A stretch of 64,000 nt of DNA from Streptomyces globisporus (GCA_014649555.1 BMTG01000004.1:372001-436000), one strand, 5' to 3'. Positions 35,615 to 44,252 are shown, counted from the stretch's first letter. Program-made: numbers and translations. The notes: generated by a model from the sequence alone, not told the origin.

Positions 35615-36490
35615 TCACAGTCCCAACCGGGTGAGGGCATTGGCCCAGGCGTCCGTGCAGTGCCGGGGGCTTTCGCCCTTGGCCTGCGCGGCGGCGAACA
35701 GCCGCGCCATGTGGGTCTCGGTGAGGCAGCCGCACCGGCCGTGCGCGGACAGCACGGCGAGGAAGGTCCGGTAGACGGTCGCGTGCACCGCGCTGTTTGC
35801 CCCGGTGATGCGCTGCTCAGCCATGGCGATGCCGCGGTCCAGATAGGCGGGGGCCCGGTGAGGGCAGTCCCCGTCTCCGATCGGGGCGGGCACCGTGACG
35901 GTGCGCGGCGCGGACCGGACCGGCGACGGTTCCTTGACGATCAGGGCGCGTACGGCGTCGGGGAGGTCGGTCATGGTGCCGGTACCGGGACCGAGCCACC
36001 GGGCGTAGACCATCGTGGACTTGATGTCGACGCCGTCGCGGACCGCGTTTGCGGAGAGCATGGCCCCGCGGTAGATCCAGTGCTCGCCCCGTGTGGTCGG
36101 CACGGTCCGCGTGGCGGGGAGCTCCCGGCGGGCCCACGCGACCGCGTCGGCGTGGTCCAGGTCGACCACGGTCAGCCCGATCCCGCCGGGGTGGTAAGCC
36201 ACAGCCGCCGCTAGCTTCCACGCCGGCGCCCATGCGGGCCCGGTGAGGGTTCCGGAATCGGTGATAGCGGCGGCCCACGCGTGGCAGGGGCGGGGGCAGT
36301 CGCAGGGGCCAGGAGCCTTCATGTTCGGCCGCCCGCCACAGGCGTTGTCACGGCACGCGGGGCAGTTCCCGAAGGGGACCTTTCCCGCTCGCAGAGGCAG
36401 CACCGGTACACCGGCCGCGGCGAGCACCAGGGCGGTGTGGAGGTGGGTACCGCGGTCCTGATCTCGCTGGATGGTGGTGGGTTGAGTCAT
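35615..36490 (-). CDS. Bifunctional DNA primase/polymerase (Prim-Pol)
   Basis: 291 residues. N-terminal A-L-V-L-A-A-A-G-V-P-V-L-P-L-R-A-G-K, then a Cys-rich stretch (C-P-A-C, C-G-G, C-D-C, C-H) that may bind zinc, then the Prim-Pol core with V-V-D-L-D-H-A-D-A (metal-binding Asp pair) and T-T-R-G-E-H-W-I-Y-R-G. Prim-Pol is one of the known AICE replication initiator types, alongside RepSA and RepAM. Its stop overlaps the start of the ATPase gene. Confidence 0.88.
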   Translation of the reverse strand: MTQPTTIQRDQDRGTHLHTALVLAAAGVPVLPLRAGKVPFGNCPACRDNACGGRPNMKAPGPCDCPRPCHAWAAAITDSGTLTGPAWAPAWKLAAAVAYHPGGIGLTVVDLDHADAVAWARRELPATRTVPTTRGEHWIYRGAMLSANAVRDGVDIKSTMVYARWLGPGTGTMTDLPDAVRALIVKEPSPVRSAPRTVTVPAPIGDGDCPHRAPAYLDRGIAMAEQRITGANSAVHATVYRTFLAVLSAHGRCGCLTETHMARLFAAAQAKGESPRHCTDAWANALTRLGL

Positions 36491-36576
36491 GCTGGGTGTC
36501 TCCGGTTCTGTTGAGGGCTGGGAGACAAGGGCGGCCCCGGTTCTTTGGCGAGATGCGGGGGCCGCCCTTGGCGTAG

Positions 36577-37089
36577 CTACTGGTTGTTCTTGTGCCAGAT
36601 CGCGAATTCCTGGCGGGTGTAGCCGCGGGGGTTGCGGGTGCTTTCCGGGTGGTCGGGGTAGTAAGGCCCGTTCGCGTAGCCGGAGGGCCCGAGTCCGGCG
36701 GTGCTGTCGAGGCCCATGAGGTTGATGGCGGCGTCGCAGGCCGCCTCGGGGGTTGCTTCGTGGCCGGGGGCGAGGCCGAGTGCCATGCGGTCGAGGGCGG
36801 CGGCGTGGCGAAGCCAGTACTCGCGGTTGAGGTTCGGGGACAGCGGCGTGTCCGTGAGGATCTCGTGCGTCACTTCGAGTTCGTAGTCGACGCCCGGGGC
36901 GTCGGCGTAGGCCTGCTCCGGGGTGGGCCAGGGGTTGGCGGCGGGGAGGTCGGCGGTGATGTAGAGGCGCTCTCCTCCGGAGGTGTGGGAGAGGCTGCTG
37001 CGGACGTGGCCGATGTTGAACTGGGACCGCAGCCGGTTAACGACGTTCTCGCGGTCGAGGGTCTCGCAGATGATGCGGATCTCGAACAC
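36577..37089 (-). CDS. AICE-conserved hypothetical protein
   Basis: 170 residues beginning M-F-E-I-R-I-I-C-E-T-L-D-R. A beta-alpha soluble N-terminal half and a C-terminal half with Y-W-L-R-H-A-A-A-L-D-R-M-A-L. No catalytic motif recognised. It is separated by 3 bp from the upstream membrane-protein gene and is co-oriented with the primase-polymerase gene, so it belongs to the transfer/replication operon. Function unknown. Confidence 0.75.
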   Translation of the reverse strand: MFEIRIICETLDRENVVNRLRSQFNIGHVRSSLSHTSGGERLYITADLPAANPWPTPEQAYADAPGVDYELEVTHEILTDTPLSPNLNREYWLRHAAALDRMALGLAPGHEATPEAACDAAINLMGLDSTAGLGPSGYANGPYYPDHPESTRNPRGYTRQEFAIWHKNNQ

Positions 37090-37092
37090 GGG

Positions 37093-37704
37093 TCAGTGCT
37101 CCTTGGTGGTGTCGACGGCGGGGAGTTCGGGGAGCCCGGCGCGGGTGATGGCGTGGGGGTCGTAGCCGGGGAGGGTGGCGCGGGTGATGAGTGCGGTGGC
37201 GAGCTGCTCGGCGTACGCGGCCCCGGTGCGGGCGGCTTCGATCTGTGCTCCGGCGCGGAGGGCTTCGACGCGTTCGACGTGTGCGTGGTCCTCGCGCCGG
37301 ACTTCCGTCTGCCGGTGGTGGGCGAGGGTGGTGCGGCGGTCGGTGCGCCAGTAGCGGGCGGCGATCCCGTACGCCACGGCGGTGGCCACCGCCCACAGCA
37401 GGACGGGTAGGGACCATCCGTCGGCGTATCCGGCGACTCCGGCGAGGGCGAGGGCTCCGGAGGTGGCGAACGCGGTCCCGGCGAGGACCCCGTCACCGCC
37501 TCCGTGTCCGGCGGCGGCGAACGCGCCGGCCGTCGCGGCACCGGCCGCGAGGGCGACCATCAACACGGCGTTGCCCGAGCTGTGTTCGGCCCCGTTCGCG
37601 TTCCAGATCCTTCCCAGGATCAGCACCGTGGACGTGCCGACGACGGGCGCGACCTTCGGGGCCGCGAGGGCGGCCCAGTGGCGGTGGGTGAGGGGTTCGT
37701 TCAT
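37093..37704 (-). CDS. AICE membrane protein, spread-type candidate
   Basis: 203 residues from the ATG at 37704, chosen because upstream in-frame sequence overlaps the previous gene. Three or four hydrophobic Ala/Gly-rich helices in the first ~115 residues, then a charged helical segment (R-R-E-D-H-A-H-V-E-R-V-E-A-L-R-A) and a soluble C-terminus. Position and topology fit the spread (Spd) proteins that carry plasmids between mycelial compartments; no sequence motif proves it. Confidence 0.72.
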   Translation of the reverse strand: MNEPLTHRHWAALAAPKVAPVVGTSTVLILGRIWNANGAEHSSGNAVLMVALAAGAATAGAFAAAGHGGGDGVLAGTAFATSGALALAGVAGYADGWSLPVLLWAVATAVAYGIAARYWRTDRRTTLAHHRQTEVRREDHAHVERVEALRAGAQIEAARTGAAYAEQLATALITRATLPGYDPHAITRAGLPELPAVDTTKEH

Positions 37705-37715
37705 CGGGTGACCTC

Positions 37716-37904
37716 CTACAGGTTGGGGATGGCGTTGATGACGGCGGTGGTGAGTTCGTTGATGGGTGCGGAGGCGCCGGTGGAGGCGAGGAAGAACCCG
37801 AACATCACGGCGATGAACGCGGAGCCCGCGCCGAGTGACTTGGAGCGCAGGAGGAAGAACAGGACGAGTCCGAAGAGCAGGACGAGGGAGACGGTGACAG
37901 CCAC
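37716..37904 (-). CDS. Small membrane protein
   Basis: 62 residues from the GTG at 37904, with GGAG upstream. One or two hydrophobic helices (V-S-L-V-L-L-F-G-L-V-L-F-F-L-L-R, then I-A-V-M-F-G-F-F-L-A-S). It lies 11 bp from the next gene of the leftward operon. Candidate spread protein; function unknown. Confidence 0.7.
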   Translation of the reverse strand: MAVTVSLVLLFGLVLFFLLRSKSLGAGSAFIAVMFGFFLASTGASAPINELTTAVINAIPNL

Positions 37905-38066
37905 GGCGGGATCTCCTTTGAGGCTGGTTGGGGGTGGTGGGTAGGGTGCGTGGACCCCGGGTGCTCGCAAGTTCGGGGCTTGGACCGGCGGTCACGCTGG
38001 CGAGCGCCTGACATGGTCGGGATCGCCTCAGGGCGGGTGACCGCCGGTCCCCCGGTTGTGGGGTGG

Positions 38067-38318
38067 TTAGCGGGTGCCGTCGCGGTGGAGGCGGGCGGCG
38101 GTGTTGTAGAGGTGGCGGCCGATCCGGATGCGTTTACCGGTGGCCTTGCAGCGGCGGCAGTCCTTGCCGCGCTTGGCCCGGCCCTTGCGGTCGGTCTTCA
38201 TCGCGAAGCCCCAGCCGCGGCAGCGACGGCAGTTCCCGAACGGCGAGGCCGCACACAGGGACGCGTAACTGAGCGTGATGAGCATGAGGAGTGCGCTAGT
38301 GAGCAGGGCAGGGGTCAT
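38067..38318 (-). CDS. Small Cys-rich membrane-anchored protein
   Basis: 83 residues. N-terminal hydrophobic helix (T-P-A-L-L-T-S-A-L-L-M-L-I-T-L), then two C-x-x-C pairs (N-C-R-R-C-R-G-W-G and D-C-R-R-C-K-A-T-G-K) resembling a DnaJ-type zinc ribbon, then a basic C-terminus. Part of the leftward transfer operon; function unknown. Confidence 0.7.
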   Translation of the reverse strand: MTPALLTSALLMLITLSYASLCAASPFGNCRRCRGWGFAMKTDRKGRAKRGKDCRRCKATGKRIRIGRHLYNTAARLHRDGTR

Positions 38319-38360
38319 AAAGGGCCTCCTGGGCCTGTTTCCGGGGTTTGTGCAGGTGGG

Positions 38361-38452
38361 CCGCTAGCGGCTAGCGCGCTGATCAAGCGGCGTTTGGGCC
38401 GCTAGCGGGGCCTCTAGCGCTAGCGGGTGTGGCATCTAGCGCTAGAGGCCCC
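38361..38452. repeat. CTAGC-rich nested palindromes downstream of the Tra gene
   Basis: Contains CCGCTAGCGG at 38361 and 38399 and CTAGCGCTAG at 38414 and 38436. The last two lie inside a perfect 17-bp inverted repeat (38407-38423 with 38436-38452, 12-nt loop). It lies 6 bp after the stop of the FtsK-like gene. It may be a terminator, or a protein-binding site such as a Tra recognition locus. Confidence 0.7.
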
Positions 38453-38457
38453 GGGGG

Positions 38458-40710
38458 TCAGCTCGCGTCTCGCTTCCCGTCACGCTCCGCAATCTTGTTG
38501 GTGAGGTGGGCGCGGGTGAATCCGGTGCGGTTGACGGTCTTGCCGTTGATGCGGCGCCCGACCTGGCCGGTGCTGATCCCGTACGGCTTGAGCAGCGTGG
38601 TCAGGTGTGCGGCCCGTTCGGCGGGCTCCATGTCCGCCCAGGGGCCGTAGGTGTCGGGGCGGAGTTCGGCGAGGCGGTCGACGGTCACGTCGTTCCACGG
38701 CCGCGGTTCCTTCTCCGGTGTCACCGCGAGGATGTCCCTCAGCAGGTCGAAGGAGGGGGCGGTGTTGGTGTCGGGTGTCTCTCCGAGGGCGTAGCCGGTG
38801 AGCCTGCCGGCGGCTTCGCGCTGTTTGCGGGCGCGGGCGGCGATGAGGTCGGCGCCGGGGCCGTCGATGTAGGTGGCGGCGACGATCCGAGCGTCGCTGC
38901 CTTCGCCGATGAAGTAGTGGATGCCCTTGTCGCCCCAGGCGAACATGGTGGCCCGGATGCCCCGCTTGTAGGCGGAGGTCCCCAGGACCATGTCATTCTC
39001 GGTCTGGCCCATGACCTTCAGGCACCACCGGGCCGACGCGTTCGCGCTGATGCCGGTGGGCAACGACTTCGCGTCCGGGCGCTGCGTCGCGGCCAGGAAC
39101 ACGATCCCGGTGGCCGGGCCGCGCTTGACGAGGTCGGTGGCGATCTCCTCGAACTCCCCGCCGTGCTTGGGGTGCTCGAACAGCACCTGGCACTCATCGA
39201 CCGCGATCACGATCGGATGCAGGCCCAGCGACCGCTTGTCCGCCAAGGCGCTGGTCACCTTGTTCTCAGGGCAGATGTCCCGCGGCAGCGACCGGATGAC
39301 CTTCACCCTCCTGCGCAGCTCCTCGCGCAGCGCGCGCCAGTCGGCCAGGGCGTAGTCGATGCTCTCGTCGTCGTCCCCGGCCGCGTGCCGGTGGGAGACC
39401 GCGGAGCCGACGGGGTCGAGGTCGCCGGTGCCCTTCATGTCGTAGGTGTGCAGCTCCGCCCGCGGGTCCAACGCTGCGATCAGCAAGAGCAGGCGGAGCA
39501 GGAACGTCTTGCCCATGCGGGGGATGGCCCCGATGACTCCGGCGATGTACATCAGGGTGATGTCGACCCAGCGTCCGCGCTGGTCGGTGCCGTAGGCGAT
39601 GGGGTTGAACAGGTCGACCGTTCCGGACGTCAGCAGCGGCCACTTGGGCTTCTTCGCTGTGGACATGTCCTGATCCCCGACCCAGAGCACGAGGCGGCCG
39701 GTGTGTTCGTCGGGGACGGCTTCGGGCCAGACGCAGCCGAGGGGGCGGCGCAGGCCGGAGGCGAGCTTGTCCCGCTTGTCGATGACATCGGTGACGGTGA
39801 CGCCGTAGGGGAGGTCGCCCTCCGCCCGCCACCCGGGGCCGTCCCGGGTGATCGGGGCGGTGAACGTGAACCCGTCCCGCCCCTTGCTCTGCGCCTGACT
39901 GATCGCCGAGATCCCGAGCGCACCGAGCGCGCGGAGGACGATGTCGGAGGTGAGCTTAGGCGCTTTGGTCATCTCGACCGCGCGGGTGATGACGGGGGCA
40001 TCCGCCTGTGTGCCGGCCGACCCCAGAGCCATCAACAGGGCACCGATGGAGAGGGCCTGGAGCCATCCGGGGGCCAGGACGTAGATGGCGAGCGCCACAC
40101 CGATCCCGACGAACAGGGCCAGCGTCGCCACCAGCGTCCGCAGTCGGACGCGGCCGTCGCGCTGCCGGGACAGCTTGAGGTACTCGCCCGCGTCCTCGCG
40201 CCGCACGGCCGCAAGACGGACGGGTTCGCCCTCGCGGTCGGCCACCCACCGCATGCTCCCGCCGACGAACTTCGCTGCCCCGGCCGGGGCCTGGAAGGTG
40301 AGGCGGGCAGCGTAGTAGGGGGAGCGCAGGGCGTGGTACCCGACCAGGTGACCGTAGTGCCCGACCGCCCACTTCGTGGCGGTCGAGAACTCGGCGGCCG
40401 ACCGCAGCCACGCGGGGACAATCGCCCGACGCTTGGCCACCACGATCCGGCCCATGAAACCCGGCCCGGCTTCGGCCGGTCCGTCGACCATCACCCGTGC
40501 ACTTGGGTCGGCCGACTCCCCACCCGACTCACGGCCCGACCGGTCGGGCATGGAATCGGGCGACCGGTCGGGGGCCGGGTCGGCCGACTCGGCGCGGGCG
40601 GACCGGGCCTTGTCGAGGTCGACCACGTCCCCACCCGGGTCGGATTCGGTAGGGGTGTTCATGTCGGCTTCGAGTCGGTTGAAGAGTTCGCTTTCGTCGT
40701 CGTGATTCAC
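38458..40710 (-). CDS. FtsK/SpoIIIE-family conjugal DNA translocase (TraSA-like)
   Basis: 750 residues from the GTG at 40710. Residues ~1-85 are acidic and disordered. One or two membrane helices follow near ~200-245. The ATPase domain has Walker A A-I-P-R-M-G-K(401)-T-F and Walker B V-I-A-V-D505-E506-C-Q, then F-L-A-A-T-Q-R-P-D. The C-terminal ~90 residues include a winged-helix-like end (I-S-T-G-Q-V-G-R-R-I-N-G-K), as in gamma-type DNA-reading domains. One such protein is enough for AICE transfer of double-stranded DNA. Confidence 0.92.
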   Translation of the reverse strand: MNHDDESELFNRLEADMNTPTESDPGGDVVDLDKARSARAESADPAPDRSPDSMPDRSGRESGGESADPSARVMVDGPAEAGPGFMGRIVVAKRRAIVPAWLRSAAEFSTATKWAVGHYGHLVGYHALRSPYYAARLTFQAPAGAAKFVGGSMRWVADREGEPVRLAAVRREDAGEYLKLSRQRDGRVRLRTLVATLALFVGIGVALAIYVLAPGWLQALSIGALLMALGSAGTQADAPVITRAVEMTKAPKLTSDIVLRALGALGISAISQAQSKGRDGFTFTAPITRDGPGWRAEGDLPYGVTVTDVIDKRDKLASGLRRPLGCVWPEAVPDEHTGRLVLWVGDQDMSTAKKPKWPLLTSGTVDLFNPIAYGTDQRGRWVDITLMYIAGVIGAIPRMGKTFLLRLLLLIAALDPRAELHTYDMKGTGDLDPVGSAVSHRHAAGDDDESIDYALADWRALREELRRRVKVIRSLPRDICPENKVTSALADKRSLGLHPIVIAVDECQVLFEHPKHGGEFEEIATDLVKRGPATGIVFLAATQRPDAKSLPTGISANASARWCLKVMGQTENDMVLGTSAYKRGIRATMFAWGDKGIHYFIGEGSDARIVAATYIDGPGADLIAARARKQREAAGRLTGYALGETPDTNTAPSFDLLRDILAVTPEKEPRPWNDVTVDRLAELRPDTYGPWADMEPAERAAHLTTLLKPYGISTGQVGRRINGKTVNRTGFTRAHLTNKIAERDGKRDAS

Positions 40711-40874
40711 TGACGGTCCTTCCGTACTGGAGGGGTTGGCGGAGCCCGGCCGCAGCTTTGGACGGTCGTGGCCGGGCTCCGCGTGAACAGGCACCGTAGA
40801 GGCGTCAGCACGCCAGAAGGGGGACAGTTCGTCCCCCTGTCCCGGACTGTCCGCCTCTCCCCGGCGGGCGGGAT

Positions 40875-41204
40875 CTACAGATCGAACAGGCCGCCCTGCT
40901 CGGCGGCCGGTTCGGCGTGGTGGTGCACGGTGCGCTGGGCGGCGGTGAAGCAGCCGGGGCACCAGGCGCGCAGCCGGTTGGCCGGGAGGGCGGCGGCCTC
41001 GCGCTCGGTGAGGGCCGGGTCGGCGGCTGCGGCCATGAGCCGGACGGGCCCGCCGTGCTTGCCCGCGTAGGAGTCGTGCTCACGGGGGCAGCGGCCAGCG
41101 GTCTTGGCGTGGGGCTGGCCGCACTGCCCGATGCACTGGCACCGACCGCCGGCCGCCGCCATCACGGTGCGGAACAGGTCTGCCGCGACGATCGGTTCGG
41201 ACAT
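40875..41204 (-). CDS. Small Cys/His-rich protein, HNH-like
   Basis: 109 residues from the ATG at 41204. It contains C-Q-C-I-G-Q-C-G-Q-P-H, C-P-R-E-H and later W-C-P-G-C-F-T-A, two zinc-ligand clusters arranged as in short HNH or zinc-ribbon proteins. A canonical catalytic H-N-H triad is not clear. Its start overlaps the stop of the C5 methyltransferase gene by 1 nt, so the two are translationally coupled. Function unknown; see the finding on the pair. Confidence 0.7.
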   Translation of the reverse strand: MSEPIVAADLFRTVMAAAGGRCQCIGQCGQPHAKTAGRCPREHDSYAGKHGGPVRLMAAAADPALTEREAAALPANRLRAWCPGCFTAAQRTVHHHAEPAAEQGGLFDL

Positions 41205-42241
41205 CACGCCGCCCTCCCCCACCGCGCGTCCGGCTCCCGCCGGGCAACCAGGTGACGGAGGGCGGCGGCTGCCTGTTGCGGGACGACGCCGTTGCCCAGC
41301 GCTTTGAGCTGGGCGGTGCGGGAGAGGCCGGGCACGTCGGTGACGTGCCCGGCGGGCAGGCCCATGAGCCACTCGACCAGGGGCGGGTTCAGCCGTCCCA
41401 GATCGTCAACTGGCCAGGGGGCGGGGCGGCCGAGGACCGCTTCCCACCTTTCGATCGCCGGGCCGTACCGGCCCCAGGCTGGTGCACCGGGAGCAGTTCG
41501 CAGACCTCCGCCGCCAGACACAGACCATGCGTCCCCGCCTCCTGAGAGGGGGTGCGTTTGGTCTGCCGGTTCTCGTTCGCCGACGCCCGCGGTGTGGGGA
41601 GCAGCGAGACGACGTGCCGCAGGTTCATCCCACCCTGCGCCGCGTGCCCCGCCCCGGTGGCTTCCGAGGTAGAGGGTGTCGGCAGGAGCGAGCCGATCGC
41701 GGTGGGAAGCTGTCCCCGCTGTCCACCGCCGCGCCAGTCCCTGGCCGCCGGTGTCGGCAGGCCAGGCGAGGAGGAAGAGGCGGTTGCGCTGGTGGGCGGC
41801 GCCGACGTCGGACGCGCGAAGAGTGCACCAGTCCGCATCGAACCCGAGGGCGGCAAGGTCACCGAGGACGGTGTCGAATCCGAGGGAAAGGTGCCCTGCG
41901 ACGTTCTCAAAGACCGCGAGCCGTGGTCGTAGAACGCGAAGGGAATGGGCGATGTGGGGCCAGATGTGCCGGGCATCCTGTGTTCCCTTCCGGTGGCCGG
42001 CGGTGCTGAACGGCTGGCACGGATAGCCGCCGCAGTAGATGTCGACCGGCTCGGCCTGGTGCCAGTCGACCGTGGTGATGTCGCCCAGGTTCGGTACCTG
42101 GGGCAGGTGGTGGGCCAGGATGCGGGAGGCGCCCGGGTCGTTGTCCGCGACCCAAGCGGTGCTGCCGCCGAAGACGGCTTCCACCGCCAGGTCCAGGCCC
42201 CGGTATCCCGAGCACACCGACCCGACCCGCAGCCCGCTCAC
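41204..42241 (-). CDS. C5-cytosine DNA methyltransferase
   Basis: 345 residues from the GTG at 42241, overlapping the GGDEF gene's stop as GTGA. Motif I S-V-C-S-G-Y-R-G-L-D-L near residue 7; motif IV catalytic G-G-Y-P-C75-Q-P-F-S; motif VI F-E-N-V-A-G; motif VIII Q-R-N-R-L-F-L-L; motif X L-G-N-G-V-V-P-Q-Q-A. The target recognition region (~170-250) is of low complexity. It probably protects or marks element DNA. No dedicated restriction gene is evident unless the coupled Cys-rich protein serves. Confidence 0.92.
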   Translation of the reverse strand: MSGLRVGSVCSGYRGLDLAVEAVFGGSTAWVADNDPGASRILAHHLPQVPNLGDITTVDWHQAEPVDIYCGGYPCQPFSTAGHRKGTQDARHIWPHIAHSLRVLRPRLAVFENVAGHLSLGFDTVLGDLAALGFDADWCTLRASDVGAAHQRNRLFLLAWPADTGGQGLARRWTAGTASHRDRLAPADTLYLGSHRGGARGAGWDEPAARRLAAPHTAGVGEREPADQTHPLSGGGDAWSVSGGGGLRTAPGAPAWGRYGPAIERWEAVLGRPAPWPVDDLGRLNPPLVEWLMGLPAGHVTDVPGLSRTAQLKALGNGVVPQQAAAALRHLVARREPDARWGRAA

Positions 42242-42867
42242 GCCGCCACCCCCGTACCGCGTCGCCCGGCACGACGCCCGGACAAGGTGGCCAGCAGCCT
42301 GCCGAGCCCGGCCCGGCGGACCCCGTCCCGTGCCTGCTTCGCCGCGTACATCGCCTCATCCGCCCGCCGCAGCAGCCCGGAGAGGACTTCACCGGGGTGG
42401 TCGGCGGCGCCGACCCAGCCGAGCGACACCGTGGTGCGCACCGCCGGGTCCATGCCGTCGGCCGGGCGGGCGAGCACACCGTGCAGGACGGCGAGGAGGT
42501 CGCCGATGGTGCCGTGGGTGTCGATGACGACGGCGGCGAACTCATCCCCACCCAGCCGCCCGGCGACCCCGTCCCGGCCCACGTAGTGCGCGAGCCGGTC
42601 CGCGGTCGCCTTCAGCAACGCGTCCCCTGCTGCGTGGCCGTACTGGTCGTTGATCTGCTTGAAGTGGTCGACGTCCGCGAGGATCACCACCGCGCGGGGG
42701 TCCTTCAGCAGGGCGTTGGCACGGCGGGTGAAGCCGTCGCGGGTGCGGAGCCCGGTGAGCGGGTCACGGCGGGCCGTGCGCAGGGAGCGGCGCAGCCATA
42801 CCGTGTGGACCGACCATCCGGCCGAGAGCGGACCGGCGGTGGCGAGGGCAGTTAAGAGGGTGCTCAT
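42238..42867 (-). CDS. GGDEF-domain protein, predicted diguanylate cyclase
   Basis: 209 residues. A short hydrophobic N-terminus (~1-25), then a complete GGDEF domain: R-D-P-L-T-G-L-R-T-R-D-G-F, D-V-D-H-F-K-Q-I-N-D-Q-Y-G-H-A-A-G-D, and an intact active site R-L-G-G-D-E-F, ending R-R-A-D-E-A-M-Y-A-A-K. The R-x-x-D inhibitory site is not at its usual place. It should make cyclic di-GMP, which in Streptomyces controls development through BldD and other targets. It overlaps both neighbours by 4 bp, so it is an integral part of the element's operon. Confidence 0.9.
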   Translation of the reverse strand: MSTLLTALATAGPLSAGWSVHTVWLRRSLRTARRDPLTGLRTRDGFTRRANALLKDPRAVVILADVDHFKQINDQYGHAAGDALLKATADRLAHYVGRDGVAGRLGGDEFAAVVIDTHGTIGDLLAVLHGVLARPADGMDPAVRTTVSLGWVGAADHPGEVLSGLLRRADEAMYAAKQARDGVRRAGLGRLLATLSGRRAGRRGTGVAA

Positions 42868-43892
42868 GCCGCCACCGCCCCGGCCTGCTCGTCGTCAGCA
42901 GCACCGTTGTCGTCCTGCTCGGTGTCGACGCTGTGCAGCGGCTGAGCGGCGCGTTCGGCCTTGAGGGTGTCGCGCAGGGTGCGGGCGGTTGCCTGCGAGA
43001 CGCGCACCGCCGTACGGATGCCGTCAGCGGTCAGCGCCGCATCCGGCCACGCCGTGGTGACCTCCCGCGCCTCGGCAAGGATCTCCTCCGGGGACCGCTT
43101 CGGCTGCTTCGCCTTGACCGGGCGGCGCGGAGGCCGCTTAGTCCTGGGCTTCGGCTCGGTCTCCGGGGCAACGAGAGGCGCCGGGGCCGTGTCGGGCTCC
43201 GACGGGGCGGCCGGTTCCTGCTCGGCCGCCGGGTTGAGTTCCCCGAGCTTGAGCAGGACGCGTTCGCGGCGGGGGGTCTGTGAGCGCCACCGGCGGCCGT
43301 GCCGCTCGCGCAGCTCGGCGCGGGCGAGGAGGCGTTCGCGCTCGCGGTTGAGGGCGTCGGCGTAGGAGGTGACCTCCCACAACGTCATCCGGCGCCACAA
43401 GGCGAAGGTGGAGGGGAAGGCGAGCAGCCACCGAGATGCGCGGATCTTGTCCATCCGCCGACCGGTCACCGCGCCGATGCGGGAGGCGTAGATGTGCGCG
43501 CCGATCTCGGAGAACACCACCCACAGCAGCGGCATCGTCCCGTGCGCCACTTTCGCCCACAGCCCGTGCCCAGCCGAGATGTTCAGCCCGCACGTCACCA
43601 GGGTCAGGGCCCAGGGGACGAAGCGCACCCACGCCAACGGCATGTCCATGCGGATCAGGAGCAGGTTGGCCACCGAGAACACCGGGATCGCGACGTCCAT
43701 CCCGACCGGCACCATCCACGCCTCACTGAATCCCCACCCCGCCGCCGCGTCGGACACGGCGTCGAAGGAGGAGATCAGCCCGAGCGCACCGACACCGGCC
43801 GCCGCGAGCGCGCCGAATCCGGCGAGGCCCATCTCCGGGCGGGTCAGCGGCGGAACCGCCGGCCGCACGGTTTCCTGTGTCGTGGTGGTCAT
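42864..43892 (-). CDS. DUF2637 membrane protein, SpdB-like
   Basis: 342 residues. Four hydrophobic helices in the first ~150 residues ([47 protein letters not shown]). A charged Pro/Glu/Lys region follows, then a C-terminal helix-turn-helix-like segment (L-T-A-D-G-I-R-T-A-V-R-V-S-Q-A-T-A-R-T-L). DUF2637 proteins are common in Streptomyces plasmids and AICEs and are linked to spread. Confidence 0.87.
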   Translation of the reverse strand: MTTTTQETVRPAVPPLTRPEMGLAGFGALAAAGVGALGLISSFDAVSDAAAGWGFSEAWMVPVGMDVAIPVFSVANLLLIRMDMPLAWVRFVPWALTLVTCGLNISAGHGLWAKVAHGTMPLLWVVFSEIGAHIYASRIGAVTGRRMDKIRASRWLLAFPSTFALWRRMTLWEVTSYADALNRERERLLARAELRERHGRRWRSQTPRRERVLLKLGELNPAAEQEPAAPSEPDTAPAPLVAPETEPKPRTKRPPRRPVKAKQPKRSPEEILAEAREVTTAWPDAALTADGIRTAVRVSQATARTLRDTLKAERAAQPLHSVDTEQDDNGAADDEQAGAVAA

Positions 43893-44185
43893 GCCGCGAC
43901 ACCGCCCCGGTACTGCCGCCGGCCGGCCGGGCGGCGTGCGGGGAGCAGGGTGACGTTGAAGAGCTCCGGGGCGTGGGCCTCGATCGCCTGCGCGGCAACC
44001 TGGCTCACGCGGTCGGGGAGGTCAGGGTTGTCGGCGAGGATGTCGCGGGCCGCGTCCATGCGGGCGGCGCGCTCCATCTCGCTCTCGTCCTCTACACCCA
44101 GCCAGAGGTCCAGCGGGGAGCCGAGGGCCAATTCGATGAACTCGGTGGTGCTGGCCGCGATGCGACCGGCCACGATGTTCTTCAT
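43889..44185 (-). CDS. AICE hypothetical protein, first gene of the leftward operon
   Basis: 98 residues from the ATG at 44185, with AGGAGAAAA upstream; this Shine-Dalgarno decides against longer starts. Contains F-I-E-L-A-L-G-S-P-L-D-L-W-L-G and ends with a basic Arg/Pro-rich tail. Its stop overlaps the DUF2637 start by 4 bp. No function recognised. Confidence 0.7.
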   Translation of the reverse strand: MKNIVAGRIAASTTEFIELALGSPLDLWLGVEDESEMERAARMDAARDILADNPDLPDRVSQVAAQAIEAHAPELFNVTLLPARRPAGRRQYRGGVAA

Positions 44186-44222
44186 GGGTCGTTTTCTCCT
44201 GTCGGTGGAACGGCCCAAACCA

Positions 44223-44252
44223 GCGGCCCCGGTGTCCTACCACCGGGGCCGC
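44223..44252. terminator. Hairpin in the 5' leader of the leftward transfer operon
   Basis: A perfect 12-bp stem (44223-44234 with 44241-44252), 6-nt loop, about 40 bp upstream of the first gene. It could act as an attenuator or stop incoming transcription. Confidence 0.55.

Noticed and set aside
34137-36490. RepSA-type initiator
   Set aside because: The pair shows primase-polymerase and Walker ATPase features, which fit the Prim-Pol AICE class better.
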